Origin: Nitrospira sp.
Lineage (GTDB): Bacteria; Nitrospirota; Nitrospiria; Nitrospirales; Nitrospiraceae
Direction of reading: 5' to 3'
Length of the DNA stretch: 9,955 bases
NCBI GenBank assembly: GCA_012032965.1
Contig: JAAUPT010000030.1
Span: 1 to 9,955, forward strand
The notes beneath the pieces are model-generated. The model was given only the letters and a program-made list of their open reading frames with translations, was not told where the DNA came from and made no database searches. Positions 1 through 6,250 of the stretch are shown here, piece after piece (the stretch's first letter is position 1; each line of letters opens with the position of its first letter). The position numbers and the translations under genes were made by a program.

Positions 1-374
1 CATGCAGTGTTGCACTTGGAGTTAGAACTCAAGGGGTAATAATTCGACATTTGTTCTGGTGAGTGAATGGACTTCTCTCCCTGGACAGGACATCGATGTG
101 CGTGACCGTGGTTTCCCCATTGCCTCCCCGCTGATATGAATTCGCATCATTTCTGAGCACTTGCTAGCCAGAGTCCGACCAATATTCTCTGATCGATAAA
201 CGGCACGGACATTGTCCTGAGCCAAAACGGCACGAATCCGGAAGTGGCGCTCCATCTCCGAAAGGGTTCGCGAGGATGATTCATGTCCTGCTCCAGGGGC
301 ATCGAGATTTCAGGCATTAGAGCACCGGACGGGAGCGAATCAACGCGATTTCGACGGATCGATGGTGAAACGGC

Positions 375-404
375 TTGACAAGATTTATCACAGAATGGTA
401 CAAG
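375..404 (+). promoter_or_regulatory. Candidate sigma70-type promoter with extended -10
   Basis: A perfect -35 hexamer TTGACA (375-380) is followed, after an 18-base spacer, by TACAAG (399-404), which matches TATAAT at four of six positions. It is preceded by TGG, giving the TGn of an extended -10 element. It points toward the YtxH-like gene and would leave a leader of roughly 220 bases. This is a pattern match only; chance matches of this quality occur in several kilobases. Confidence 0.3.
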
Positions 405-478
405 GTGACCGGCTGGTCATTAATGGGTTTATAGTCGGAAGTGGATGATTGATAGCGACTGGCCAGAAATGGACTTGG

Positions 479-500
479 AGGGTGAATAGAGGGTGAATAG
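479..500. repeat. Perfect 11-bp tandem duplication
   Basis: The unit AGGGTGAATAG occurs twice in direct succession, at 479-489 and 490-500, without mismatch. It lies in the gene-free stretch upstream of the YtxH-like gene. Two copies are too few for a functional claim; it could be a slippage product or a pair of protein-binding sites. Confidence 0.6.
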
Positions 501-627
501 TTGAGAAACTGGGGGGGTGCCGGCATTGGAATCGGAGTGCCTAGTGACTAAATGGAACGGGTCAGTGCGAACGGAAAGGTGAGGCAAGCGCGGTAAAACT
601 TCATAACATGCAGAAAGGGAGGTGCGT

Positions 628-891
628 ATGACTGACGGACGTTGTGGATTGCTGGGAGCAGGGCTGTCATTTTTAGCAGGGTGTGTGGTCGGAGGAACGG
701 CCGCCTTGCTCTATGCCCCACAATCGGGGACTCGAACTCGTCGTCGAATCGCGGATTTCGCCGAAGATGTCCGTGATCGAGCCGGAGATGTGACCGAGCA
801 GGCGACCGAAAAGATCCAGAGTGCAAAAGAGCAGGCGAGTGAGAAGTTCCAGAAGGCCATCGAACGAGGCCGCAACTTTGTCAACACATGA
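628..891 (+). CDS. Small YtxH-like membrane protein
   Basis: This encodes an 87-residue protein with one N-terminal hydrophobic, glycine/alanine-rich segment (about residues 7-29). It is followed by APQSGTRTRRRI, the 'AP-x-SG-x-x-x-R' junction typical of the YtxH family, and then a long charged, Ala/Glu/Lys-rich helix (about 40-85). Known family members are envelope-associated proteins often linked with stress responses; their molecular role is unclear. I chose ATG 628 because GGGAGG (617-622) sits five bases upstream; an in-frame GTG at 622 lies inside that ribosome binding site. It is probably anchored in the cytoplasmic membrane with the helix in the cytoplasm or periplasm; topology is not decided by the sequence. 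A second protein with the same architecture is encoded at 9249-9599. Confidence 0.85.
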   Translation: MTDGRCGLLGAGLSFLAGCVVGGTAALLYAPQSGTRTRRRIADFAEDVRDRAGDVTEQATEKIQSAKEQASEKFQKAIERGRNFVNT

Positions 892-949
892 GGTGAGCCG
901 TGAATGACGACCTTCGGTCAGGACATGGAAAGCTTGAAGGAGGATGGTC

Positions 950-1165
950 ATGAGGTGTGAACGTTGCCAGGGGTGCATGATTCGTGATTCTTTCGTCGAT
1001 CTGAGAGATGACACGGGGCGTGTTCTGTTCGAGGGGTGGCGCTGTATCAATTGCGGTGAAGTCGTCGACCCCGTGGTGCTGACGCATCGAGTTGATGTGC
1101 CGGCGAAACCCTATCGAGGGCAAACGAGGGATCGCCGCACATGGGAACGGTTGACAGCGGTGTGA
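950..1165 (+). CDS. Small Cys-rich zinc-ribbon-like protein
   Basis: This encodes a 71-residue protein with cysteines at 3, 6 and 9 (C-x2-C-x2-C) and a second knuckle C32-x2-C35 followed by Gly. The arrangement is that of a zinc ribbon in which two CxxC pairs hold one metal ion. The basic C-terminal half (residues 47-71) shows no recognisable domain. The molecular function is unknown; nucleic-acid or protein binding is common for such ribbons but is only an inference here. ATG 950 is preferred because AAGGAGG (937-943) ends six bases upstream; the in-frame ATG at 944 touches that site directly. The gene lies 58 bases after the YtxH-like gene, in the same orientation, so the two may be co-transcribed. 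The extra cysteine (C9) just after the first pair is a small oddity. Confidence 0.75.
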   Translation: MRCERCQGCMIRDSFVDLRDDTGRVLFEGWRCINCGEVVDPVVLTHRVDVPAKPYRGQTRDRRTWERLTAV

Positions 1166-1264
1166 TGTGACTGGGAGGGAAACGCTCAAAGAAGGAGGAG
1201 CGTGCGGTCTGTCCCGCTGATCCCATAGATCAAACGGCAGGACGCGAGTGAAAGGGGGGAATAC

Positions 1265-2239
1265 ATGACTCTACCAACCACTAAAAAATCAACAGTGGGA
1301 AACGAAGAGAAAATCATTCCTCACCTCTGGTCGATTATCCTGGCCGGCGGCGAGGGCACGAGATTGGCGCCTATGATCAAGGAGTGGCTTGGAGAGGAGC
1401 GTCCGAAGCAATATTGCACCTTCACGGGCACCAGGTCCATGCTTCAACATACCGTGGATCGGGCTGACCGACTCGCTGCTCCCACCCAACGCGTGACTGT
1501 CGTTGGTGCGAGCCAGGAGGAGACGGCGCGCAATCAGTTGGATGGCAGAGGAGGATTGCTCGTGGTGCAACCGGCGAATCGCGATACGGCCCCAGGAGTC
1601 TTTCTCCCCCTCTCCTATGTCCGTGCGACGGATCCTGACGCCACGGTGGTGATCTACCCATCCGACCACTTTGTCCACCCCGAAGCGCGATTGGTTGAGG
1701 CGGTCAGGCACGCAGTCCGTGCGATCGATTTGCTAGAAGATCGGCTGATTCTCCTGGGCATCCAGCCGGATGGATTCGATCTGGATTATGGCCACATTCA
1801 GGTGGATCGATATATTGGTGGGTACGGAGCCCACTCTCTGTGGCATGTCGGACGGTTTGTGGAGAAACCGAAGCGACACCTAGCAAAGACCTTCGCGGAA
1901 GGACAGGTGCTGTGGAACACCATGATCATCGTGGCGAAAGTTCAAACGCTCTGGAAGATGGGAACGAAAGTGCTGCCAACGATGATGCGTCTGTTTGAAA
2001 CGCTCGCGCCAGCCGTCGGCACGACGAAGGAAGACCGAGCGCTGCACGGCATCTATCAGACCATGCCGACGCAAAATTTCTCCAGGGATTTTCTCGAGCA
2101 CGTGTACCACAAGGTCTCGGCCTTAGATGTGACAGACGTGCTCTGGAGCGATTGGGGAAGACCGAAACGGATCGCCCAGAGCCTACGCAGGATCGGAAAG
2201 GTCCCGGCGTTTCCGGTTGAGTTGGTGGGGGTTGCATAA
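1265..2239 (+). CDS. Sugar nucleotidyltransferase, probable mannose-1-phosphate guanylyltransferase
   Basis: This 324-residue protein has the nucleotidyltransferase fold of the ManC/GMP family, which makes GDP-mannose from GTP and mannose-1-phosphate in the cytoplasm for glycan synthesis. Motifs in order are LAGGEGTRL (26-34, nucleotide-binding loop), RPKQY (46-50), NRDTAPG (105-111), PSDHF (132-136, metal-binding Asp), FVEKP (198-202), WNTMI (217-221) and WSDWGRP (294-300). The NRDTAP and PSDH motifs point to the mannose-1-phosphate branch. The later motifs differ from the usual WNSGMF and WSDVGSW forms, so the substrate is less certain than the class. The length fits a single catalytic domain; there is no C-terminal phosphomannose isomerase domain. 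The start is supported by a purine-rich AAAGGGGGGA (1251-1260). GDP-glucose or another sugar is an alternative product. Confidence 0.85.
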   Translation: MTLPTTKKSTVGNEEKIIPHLWSIILAGGEGTRLAPMIKEWLGEERPKQYCTFTGTRSMLQHTVDRADRLAAPTQRVTVVGASQEETARNQLDGRGGLLVVQPANRDTAPGVFLPLSYVRATDPDATVVIYPSDHFVHPEARLVEAVRHAVRAIDLLEDRLILLGIQPDGFDLDYGHIQVDRYIGGYGAHSLWHVGRFVEKPKRHLAKTFAEGQVLWNTMIIVAKVQTLWKMGTKVLPTMMRLFETLAPAVGTTKEDRALHGIYQTMPTQNFSRDFLEHVYHKVSALDVTDVLWSDWGRPKRIAQSLRRIGKVPAFPVELVGVA

Positions 2240-2348
2240 CGATCTATCATGACTAACAATGAGGCTCTTGAGCCCGCTGTCGCGAAGAGCGTGATCTTCA
2301 GTTCGCTGGAAAATGCGAGTGCAGTTCATAGATGCTAAGGAGGAATGA

Positions 2349-2706
2349 ATGAAAGAGCCAGTGAAGAAAAAGTCTTCTTCGCCTCGACCGACTCGCACAC
2401 AGAAGGGACCCAAGAAAGAATCGGTCTTGTTTGAGTATTTCGATCCTCGGCCCAAGTCTGGCCTTGGTGGGAGACTTCAATCAGTGGAACTCGCAGGGCA
2501 AGCCGATGAAACGGGACGCTGGTGGCCTCTGGAAGGTGAAGGTCTTGTTGGCTCCGGGCACCTATCAATACAAGTTTGTGGTGAATGGGGAGCGATGGGA
2601 AGAGGATCCGCTCAATCTTCAACGGGCCATGAACGAACACGGCACCTTCAATTCCATACGGAACGTGGAGGGCAATGTCGACGGGAGCCGCGGCCTGACT
2701 GCATAG
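2349..2706 (+). CDS. Stand-alone glycogen-binding (CBM48/AMPK-type) protein, reading frame broken
   Basis: The gene starts at ATG 2349, five bases after AAGGAGG (2337-2343). It encodes a Lys/Pro/Ser-rich N-terminus, then VLFEYFDPRPKS (residues 26-37) in one frame. The domain then continues in the +1 frame from 2461 with ALVGDFNQWN, GLWKVKV, PGTYQYKFVVNG and WEEDPLN, ending at the TAG at 2704-2706. These are the conserved elements of the carbohydrate-binding module found in AMPK beta subunits and branching enzymes, including the Trp residues that stack on glucan. The repaired product would be about 118-119 residues: one domain with no catalytic part, so probably a glycogen- or starch-binding adaptor in the cytoplasm. 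As written, the first frame runs out of register and ends at 2714. An internal TTG at 2431 could in principle start the second piece but lacks a good ribosome binding site. Confidence 0.8.
2457..2463 (+). other. Frameshift site inside the CBM48 gene
   Basis: The zero frame reads CCC AAG TCT up to 2459; homology resumes at GCC TTG GTG GGA GAC from 2461, one base out of register. CBM48 proteins usually have a hydrophobic residue between the K-S and A-L-V-G-D-F-N positions. Loss of two bases near 2460 (restoring K-S-V-A-L-V-G-D) therefore fits better than one extra G. There is no homopolymer longer than two at the spot and no recognisable recoding signal. Confidence 0.75.
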
Positions 2707-2726
2707 GGAGATAAAGGGGAACGGGG

Positions 2727-3371
2727 ATGAACACGCTGACACAGGCTGAGTCGTCGCTCTCGCGGGTCGAGCGACGAAAGGCACGAACGAACAGGCGGCT
2801 CTTGGAAGTCGCACGGCAGCTGTTTTCTGAAAAGGGAATCTATTGGGCGAAGATCGAAGACATCACGGAATTGGCCGACCAGGGTAAAGGGACTTTCTAT
2901 AAGTATTTTGATTCCAAAGAAGCGATCATTTGCGCCCTCCTCAAAGAGGGGTTGGACAAATTGACGTCCAAGACGGAGCAGGCCGTTCAGAAGGTGCCGG
3001 CAGGACCGAAGATTCTATCGGCGGCCATTGAGGCGCGCGTGGACTTCTTTCTGAATTGCCCCGAGTATTTGCTCTTTTTTCACCAGGTCAGGGGACTAAT
3101 GCAGCTTAAGGTCGGCGTGGCGAATGACTTGCGGGCAATTTACAACGCCCACCTCGACCGGCTTACGCAACTCATCACACCGGCTATGGGAGATGGTCAG
3201 CCTGGCAGTGCGCGAGACATCGCCCGGGCGATGGCAGCCTATACATCTGGAGTCTTGACCTATGATGTGTTGTTTGAAGGCCAAGAATCTACCGAGCGCA
3301 GGCGCCGATATTTTGTGGATGTGCTTGATCGCAGTCTCCAGCCGCTGCTGAATGCCGGCAATGGATCTTGA
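2727..3371 (+). CDS. TetR-family transcriptional regulator
   Basis: This encodes a 214-residue protein. The N-terminal helix-turn-helix covers about residues 17-66 and ends in KGTFYKYFDSKEA (54-66), the hallmark of the TetR family: recognition helix followed by the Y-x-Y-F-x-S-K-E-x-x turn. Residues 70-210 are helical and variable, as expected for the ligand-binding and dimerisation domain; they do not reveal the ligand. Family members bind palindromic operators as dimers, mostly as repressors released by a small molecule. The start is set by AAGGGGA (2714-2720), six bases before ATG 2727. The gene begins 20 bases after the CBM48 gene stop, so it is probably in that transcript. I found no clear palindromic operator nearby, so its targets are unknown; the surrounding glycan genes are candidates by position only. 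Confidence 0.92.
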   Translation: MNTLTQAESSLSRVERRKARTNRRLLEVARQLFSEKGIYWAKIEDITELADQGKGTFYKYFDSKEAIICALLKEGLDKLTSKTEQAVQKVPAGPKILSAAIEARVDFFLNCPEYLLFFHQVRGLMQLKVGVANDLRAIYNAHLDRLTQLITPAMGDGQPGSARDIARAMAAYTSGVLTYDVLFEGQESTERRRRYFVDVLDRSLQPLLNAGNGS

Positions 3372-3471
3372 TAAAAAATGATGCCCATGAAGGCCCGCAA
3401 GGATCCTGAAGATAACAGTCACGCGATGACACTGGAATAGCCTCTGGAGGGAGAAGCCGCTTGCGGAAAGG

Positions 3472-3579
3472 ATGTGGAAGGGGCAGTATAGGAACGCGAT
3501 TCGCTCATTGCATGAACTCTCGAACGATTGCAACCCTGAGGATATGTTAGAAGCAATAGAGAAGGAAGGGAACGCGTAA
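3472..3579 (+). CDS. Possible small ORF of 35 codons upstream of the SOD-like gene
   Basis: An open frame from ATG 3472 to TAA 3577-3579 would encode a 35-residue, Glu/Asn-rich peptide containing NAIRSLHELSNDCNPEDMLE (residues 8-27). It has a plausible amphipathic helix and a soluble composition. Its stop codon directly abuts the next start (TAAATG), which would suit translational coupling. The frame stays open upstream to 3430 without a conventional start codon, and a GGAGGGAG (3446-3453) lies there. The ORF may therefore be the 3' part of a longer small gene that has lost its start or has a frameshift: a frame starting at ATG 3426 meets a stop after four codons. I do not recognise the peptide. 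It could equally be a chance ORF. Confidence 0.3.
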   Translation: MWKGQYRNAIRSLHELSNDCNPEDMLEAIEKEGNA

Positions 3580-4212
3580 ATGTTGTACACGGTCAAGAGT
3601 TTTGAACAGCTGAAAGGACTGAAAGGTTTCAGCGCTCAGCTGTTGAAGAATCACCTTGCCTTGTATCAGGGGTATGTGAGAAACACGAATCATTTATCGA
3701 CGGTTCTCTCGGAAATGGATAGGAAGGGGAGAGCGGGCACGCCGGTCTATGCCGAACTGAAACGGCGGTTTGGCTGGGAGTTCAACGGCATGCGGTTACA
3801 CGAGCTCTACTTCGAGAATCTAGCGAATCGACCTGTGCCTCTGGTGAAGCAGTCTCCATTGAGTGAGAAGCTCCGACTGGACTTCAGTCGTCTTGACACG
3901 TGGGAGCGCGGGTTCATGAGCACGGGGAGTATGCGTGGAATCGGATGGGTTGTCCTCACCCGTGATCCGGTCGCCGGTCGGCTGTTCAATGTGTGGGTCG
4001 ACGAGCACGCCACGGGGTTGCTTGCAGGGGCGGTCCCTCTCTTAGTGATGGACGTGTTCGAACATGCCTATCTCCATGACTACGGACTCAATCGAACGGC
4101 GTATGTCCAGGCGTTCATGAAAGCCATCAATTGGCCGGTGGTCGAGCAACGGTTTTCGATGTCGCACAACGATTTCGTACAAGTCGGAGCTGTTCGGAGG
4201 CGGGCATCATGA
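3580..4212 (+). CDS. Divergent Fe/Mn superoxide dismutase-like protein
   Basis: This 210-residue protein keeps the four metal-ligand positions of iron/manganese superoxide dismutases. They are a His in the first helix (H25, followed by Y-x-x-Y-V-x-x-x-N), H74 in FNGMRLHELYF, and D158 and H162 in MDVFEHAY, with the downstream D-Y-x-x-N-R-x-x-Y (167-175). Classical enzymes remove superoxide by cycling the metal. Differences from textbook members are the absence of the second-helix Trp-Asn-His-x-Phe-Phe-Trp motif, Phe for Trp in DVWEHAY, and a His (H143 in DEHATG) where many enzymes have the Gln that holds the active-site water. Metal binding is well supported; dismutase activity is inferred. 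There is no signal peptide, so it is cytoplasmic. The start is supported by GAAGGAAGGG about ten bases upstream. Confidence 0.8.
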   Translation: MLYTVKSFEQLKGLKGFSAQLLKNHLALYQGYVRNTNHLSTVLSEMDRKGRAGTPVYAELKRRFGWEFNGMRLHELYFENLANRPVPLVKQSPLSEKLRLDFSRLDTWERGFMSTGSMRGIGWVVLTRDPVAGRLFNVWVDEHATGLLAGAVPLLVMDVFEHAYLHDYGLNRTAYVQAFMKAINWPVVEQRFSMSHNDFVQVGAVRRRAS

Positions 4213-4266
4213 TGGACGAGAGGCTTCGATGGGGAGCTTGCGCGAAATGGTGAGGGAGAACGTGCA

Positions 4267-5533
4267 TTGAGCAGTAGAGGCAAGCGTGTGCTGGCGATCG
4301 TGATGGCCGGAGGCAAAGGCGAACGGCTCATGCCGCTGACGGAATTTCGCAGCAAGCCGGCGGTGCCGTTCGGAGGAAAGTATCGCATCGTCGACTTCGT
4401 CCTCAGCAACTTCTTGAACTCTGAGATCATGGCGATGTATGTGCTGGTGCAGTACCGTTCGCAATCGCTGATCGAACATTTACGGCGAGCGTGGCGAATC
4501 GGCGGCCGGATTAAGCAGCAATTCATTACGGTCGTTCCTCCGCAGATGAAGGCTGGGGGCGGCTGGTATGAAGGAACCGCCGATGCGGTCTTTCACAATC
4601 TGAATCTCATCGAAGACTGTTCGCCGGACCTCGTGGCGGTGTTCGGTGCCGATCACATCTATCGGATGGATATCGACCAGATGGTGCGGTTCCATCAAGA
4701 ACGACGGGCTGATGTGACGGTCGCGGCCAGGCCGGTTCCTCTCCATGCCGCTCGTGGATTCGGAATTATCGAGACCGACACGACTGATCGTATCGTGGGT
4801 TTTGCGGAAAAACCCAAACATCCGAAACCGATGCCCTATGATCCGGAGCATGCCTTTTCATCGATGGGGAACTATATCTTCGAGACGGATGTCTTGTTGA
4901 AGGTGCTATCCGAGGATGCCAGAAGAGGAGGGTCTCACGATTTCGGTCGTGACGTGATTCCGACCATCATGAAAAAAGAACCACGTGGTGGCCTATAATT
5001 TCATGCAGAACGCCGTTCCCGGACTGAAACCCTATGAGGAACGCGGATACTGGCGGGATGTCGGGACGTTGGAGACCTACTGGCAGGCCCACCTGGATAT
5101 TCTTGGAGAATGCCCAATTTTCGATCTGCGGAATGGAGAATGGCCCATCTTGAGCGACACGTTCGATGGCCCAACCGCGAGCTTGGCAAAGGCCTATGTC
5201 GAGGATTCCATGATCGGGCAGGGGAGCCAGGTCCTTGATGCCGACATCAGGCGTTCGGTCATCGGTCGCAATGTGCGCATCGAGCCCGGCACCAAGATTG
5301 AAGAATGCATCATCCTCGACGGTTCGATCGTCGGCGCGAAGTCGCATCTGCGGCGAGTGGTCGCAGATCGGTTCAACGTGATTCCTGCGGGATCTGAAAT
5401 GGGATTGAATCCGGCGCAGGATCGCAAACGCTATCACGTCTCACGGTCCAATCTGGTCGTGCTACCCAGACAGTTCCGTGGGATTTCCAGTGATCGACCA
5501 AGAAAGGAAGACACACAGGGAGGAGCCGCATGA
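4267..5533 (+). CDS. glgC: Glucose-1-phosphate adenylyltransferase, frame interrupted once
   Basis: GlgC makes ADP-glucose and pyrophosphate from ATP and glucose-1-phosphate, the committed step of bacterial glycogen synthesis, in the cytoplasm. The first part (residues 1-237) carries MAGGKGERL (13-21), PAVPFGGKYRIVDF (31-44), WYEGTADAV (100-108), GADHIY (127-132), FAEKP (179-183), SMGNYIF (199-205) and HDFGRDVIP (224-232). After a one-base shift at 4972-4981 the protein continues with VAYNF, GYWRDVGT (about 260-267) and a left-handed beta-helix tail (about 315-375). Removing one base gives 421 residues, the normal family length. As written, the first frame stops at 4998 and lacks the regulatory C-terminal domain. 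The start is TTG 4267, eight bases after AGGGAG (4253-4258); no in-frame ATG or GTG offers a better choice. The stop overlaps the next gene's start (ATGA). Confidence 0.93.
4972..4981 (+). other. Frameshift at an A6 tract in glgC
   Basis: The zero frame reads ATG AAA AAA GAA CCA, while the conserved continuation CAC GTG GTG GCC TAT AAT TTC is one base ahead. Reading the A6 run at 4972-4977 as A5 gives M-K-K-N-H-V-V-A-Y-N-F, a smooth GlgC sequence. A6G resembles a slippery heptamer, but its phase is wrong for classical -1 recoding and the required shift is +1 (or -2). A homopolymer length error or a real one-base insertion is the simplest reading. Confidence 0.85.
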
Positions 5534-6180
5534 GCAAGAACAAGATGAGCCTGACGAGGCCCGTCAAGATGTTGACCATCGTGGCGCGCCCTGATGAGTC
5601 ACTCACACCGATTGGGTCGGAGCTGGTTCCACTGCGGACTCGTGTGCATTTATCCTACGGGCGGGCACAACGTGTGGTGCAGGCCTGTTCTCAACAAGCA
5701 GCCGTATTCCTGGGTTGGTTGCACCGAAAGTCTTGGAGAGCGACAGAACTGGGTTGGGGTACTGCCAAAGTTTTGGGAAGTGGACTATCGTTTGTACTTC
5801 AGGGCGCAGGTACGACGGCGCACGCTCTCCGAGAAGGAACGACGAAGGCAGTCGGATGGGTTCGACCTCGACCCCGAGTCTCCGAAGAGCGGCTCCAGAT
5901 CGCGGCATCGCCCGCTCTGGAAACCGTGACACACGAGCCGGACCTCATTCACGAGGTTCGAATGTTGCGGGCGCAAGTACAGACGCAGAACAAGATCCTG
6001 GCGGAGTTGACCTACGTCTTGCTGGAGGATAGGAAACGAGTTCGCGAGTCGGATCAGCTGATAGAACACCACGACCGACAAACCGAAAGCCGGTTGTTGC
6101 GCGTCCTGCAGGCGAACGCAGGAGTCGAGGAGAACTGGGGGAACACCAAATCCACCAGCGCGCAGGTGATTGCCGACTAG
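5530..6180 (+). CDS. Protein of unknown function with coiled-coil C-terminus, coupled to glgC
   Basis: I do not recognise this 216-residue protein. Its ATG overlaps the glgC stop (ATGA at 5530-5533), with GGGAGGAG just upstream, so translation is probably coupled. Residues 1-40 are polar and basic. Residues about 45-110 are alanine/glycine/tryptophan-rich and amphipathic (for example FLGWLHRKSW at 60-69 and VLGSGLSFVLQGAG at 81-94). They could lie on a surface or membrane but contain no clear long transmembrane helix. Residues about 137-195 are heptad-like and charged (EVRMLRAQVQTQNKILAEL at 142-160), predicting a coiled coil. No cysteines cluster and no catalytic motif is visible. Its place between glgC and treY suggests a helper role in glucan metabolism, such as a granule-associated or scaffolding protein. 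That is inference; a phasin-like architecture is a loose analogy. Confidence 0.8.
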   Translation: MSKNKMSLTRPVKMLTIVARPDESLTPIGSELVPLRTRVHLSYGRAQRVVQACSQQAAVFLGWLHRKSWRATELGWGTAKVLGSGLSFVLQGAGTTAHALREGTTKAVGWVRPRPRVSEERLQIAASPALETVTHEPDLIHEVRMLRAQVQTQNKILAELTYVLLEDRKRVRESDQLIEHHDRQTESRLLRVLQANAGVEENWGNTKSTSAQVIAD

Positions 6181-6250
6181 CCATACTATCCCACCCACTC
6201 GAATTTTCTGGTGGTGACCGGGTTGATCCAACGTGCGGAAGGATATGAAC

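Larger units (their letters stand above)
1..620. other. Region with no supportable gene
   Basis: About 620 bases lie before the first convincing gene. Short open frames exist on the minus strand (22-255 and 317-526), but neither has a well-spaced Shine-Dalgarno site, and their translations show no domain or motif I recognise. The + strand frames are closed by frequent stops. A + strand frame running in from the left edge ends at the TAA at 37-39, too short to identify as the tail of a gene. What can be seen is a candidate promoter near 375-404 and an 11-bp tandem duplication at 479-500. The stretch may be a promoter/leader region combined with decayed coding DNA; I cannot tell which. Confidence 0.5.

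Noticed and set aside
22..255. Minus-strand ORF of 77 codons at the left edge
   Set aside because: GGAG directly touches the ATG instead of being spaced from it, and the translation resembles no family I know; kept only as a possible gene remnant.
1202..1228. Eight-codon GTG ORF after a strong AAGGAGG (1192-1198), ahead of the nucleotidyltransferase gene
   Set aside because: It could be a leader peptide, but the Shine-Dalgarno spacing to GTG is only three bases, no run of regulatory codons is visible, and no attenuator-like hairpins follow.
2264..2290. Inverted repeat GCTCTT / AAGAGC between the nucleotidyltransferase and CBM48 genes
   Set aside because: The stem is six base pairs with a 15-base loop and no following T tract, too weak to call a terminator or an operator.
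2335..2814. Minus-strand open frame of 159 codons over the CBM48 gene and tetR start
   Set aside because: The plus strand carries clear CBM48 and TetR motifs here; the antisense product shows no domain.
4972..4978. A6G as a programmed -1 ribosomal frameshift signal in glgC
   Set aside because: The heptamer is not in the phase needed for -1 slippage, and the gene needs a +1 shift; no downstream stimulatory structure is evident.
6186..6220. Possible hairpin CCACC / GGTGG between the unknown gene and treY
   Set aside because: The stem is five base pairs with a long loop and no T run; treY is likely read from the same transcript.
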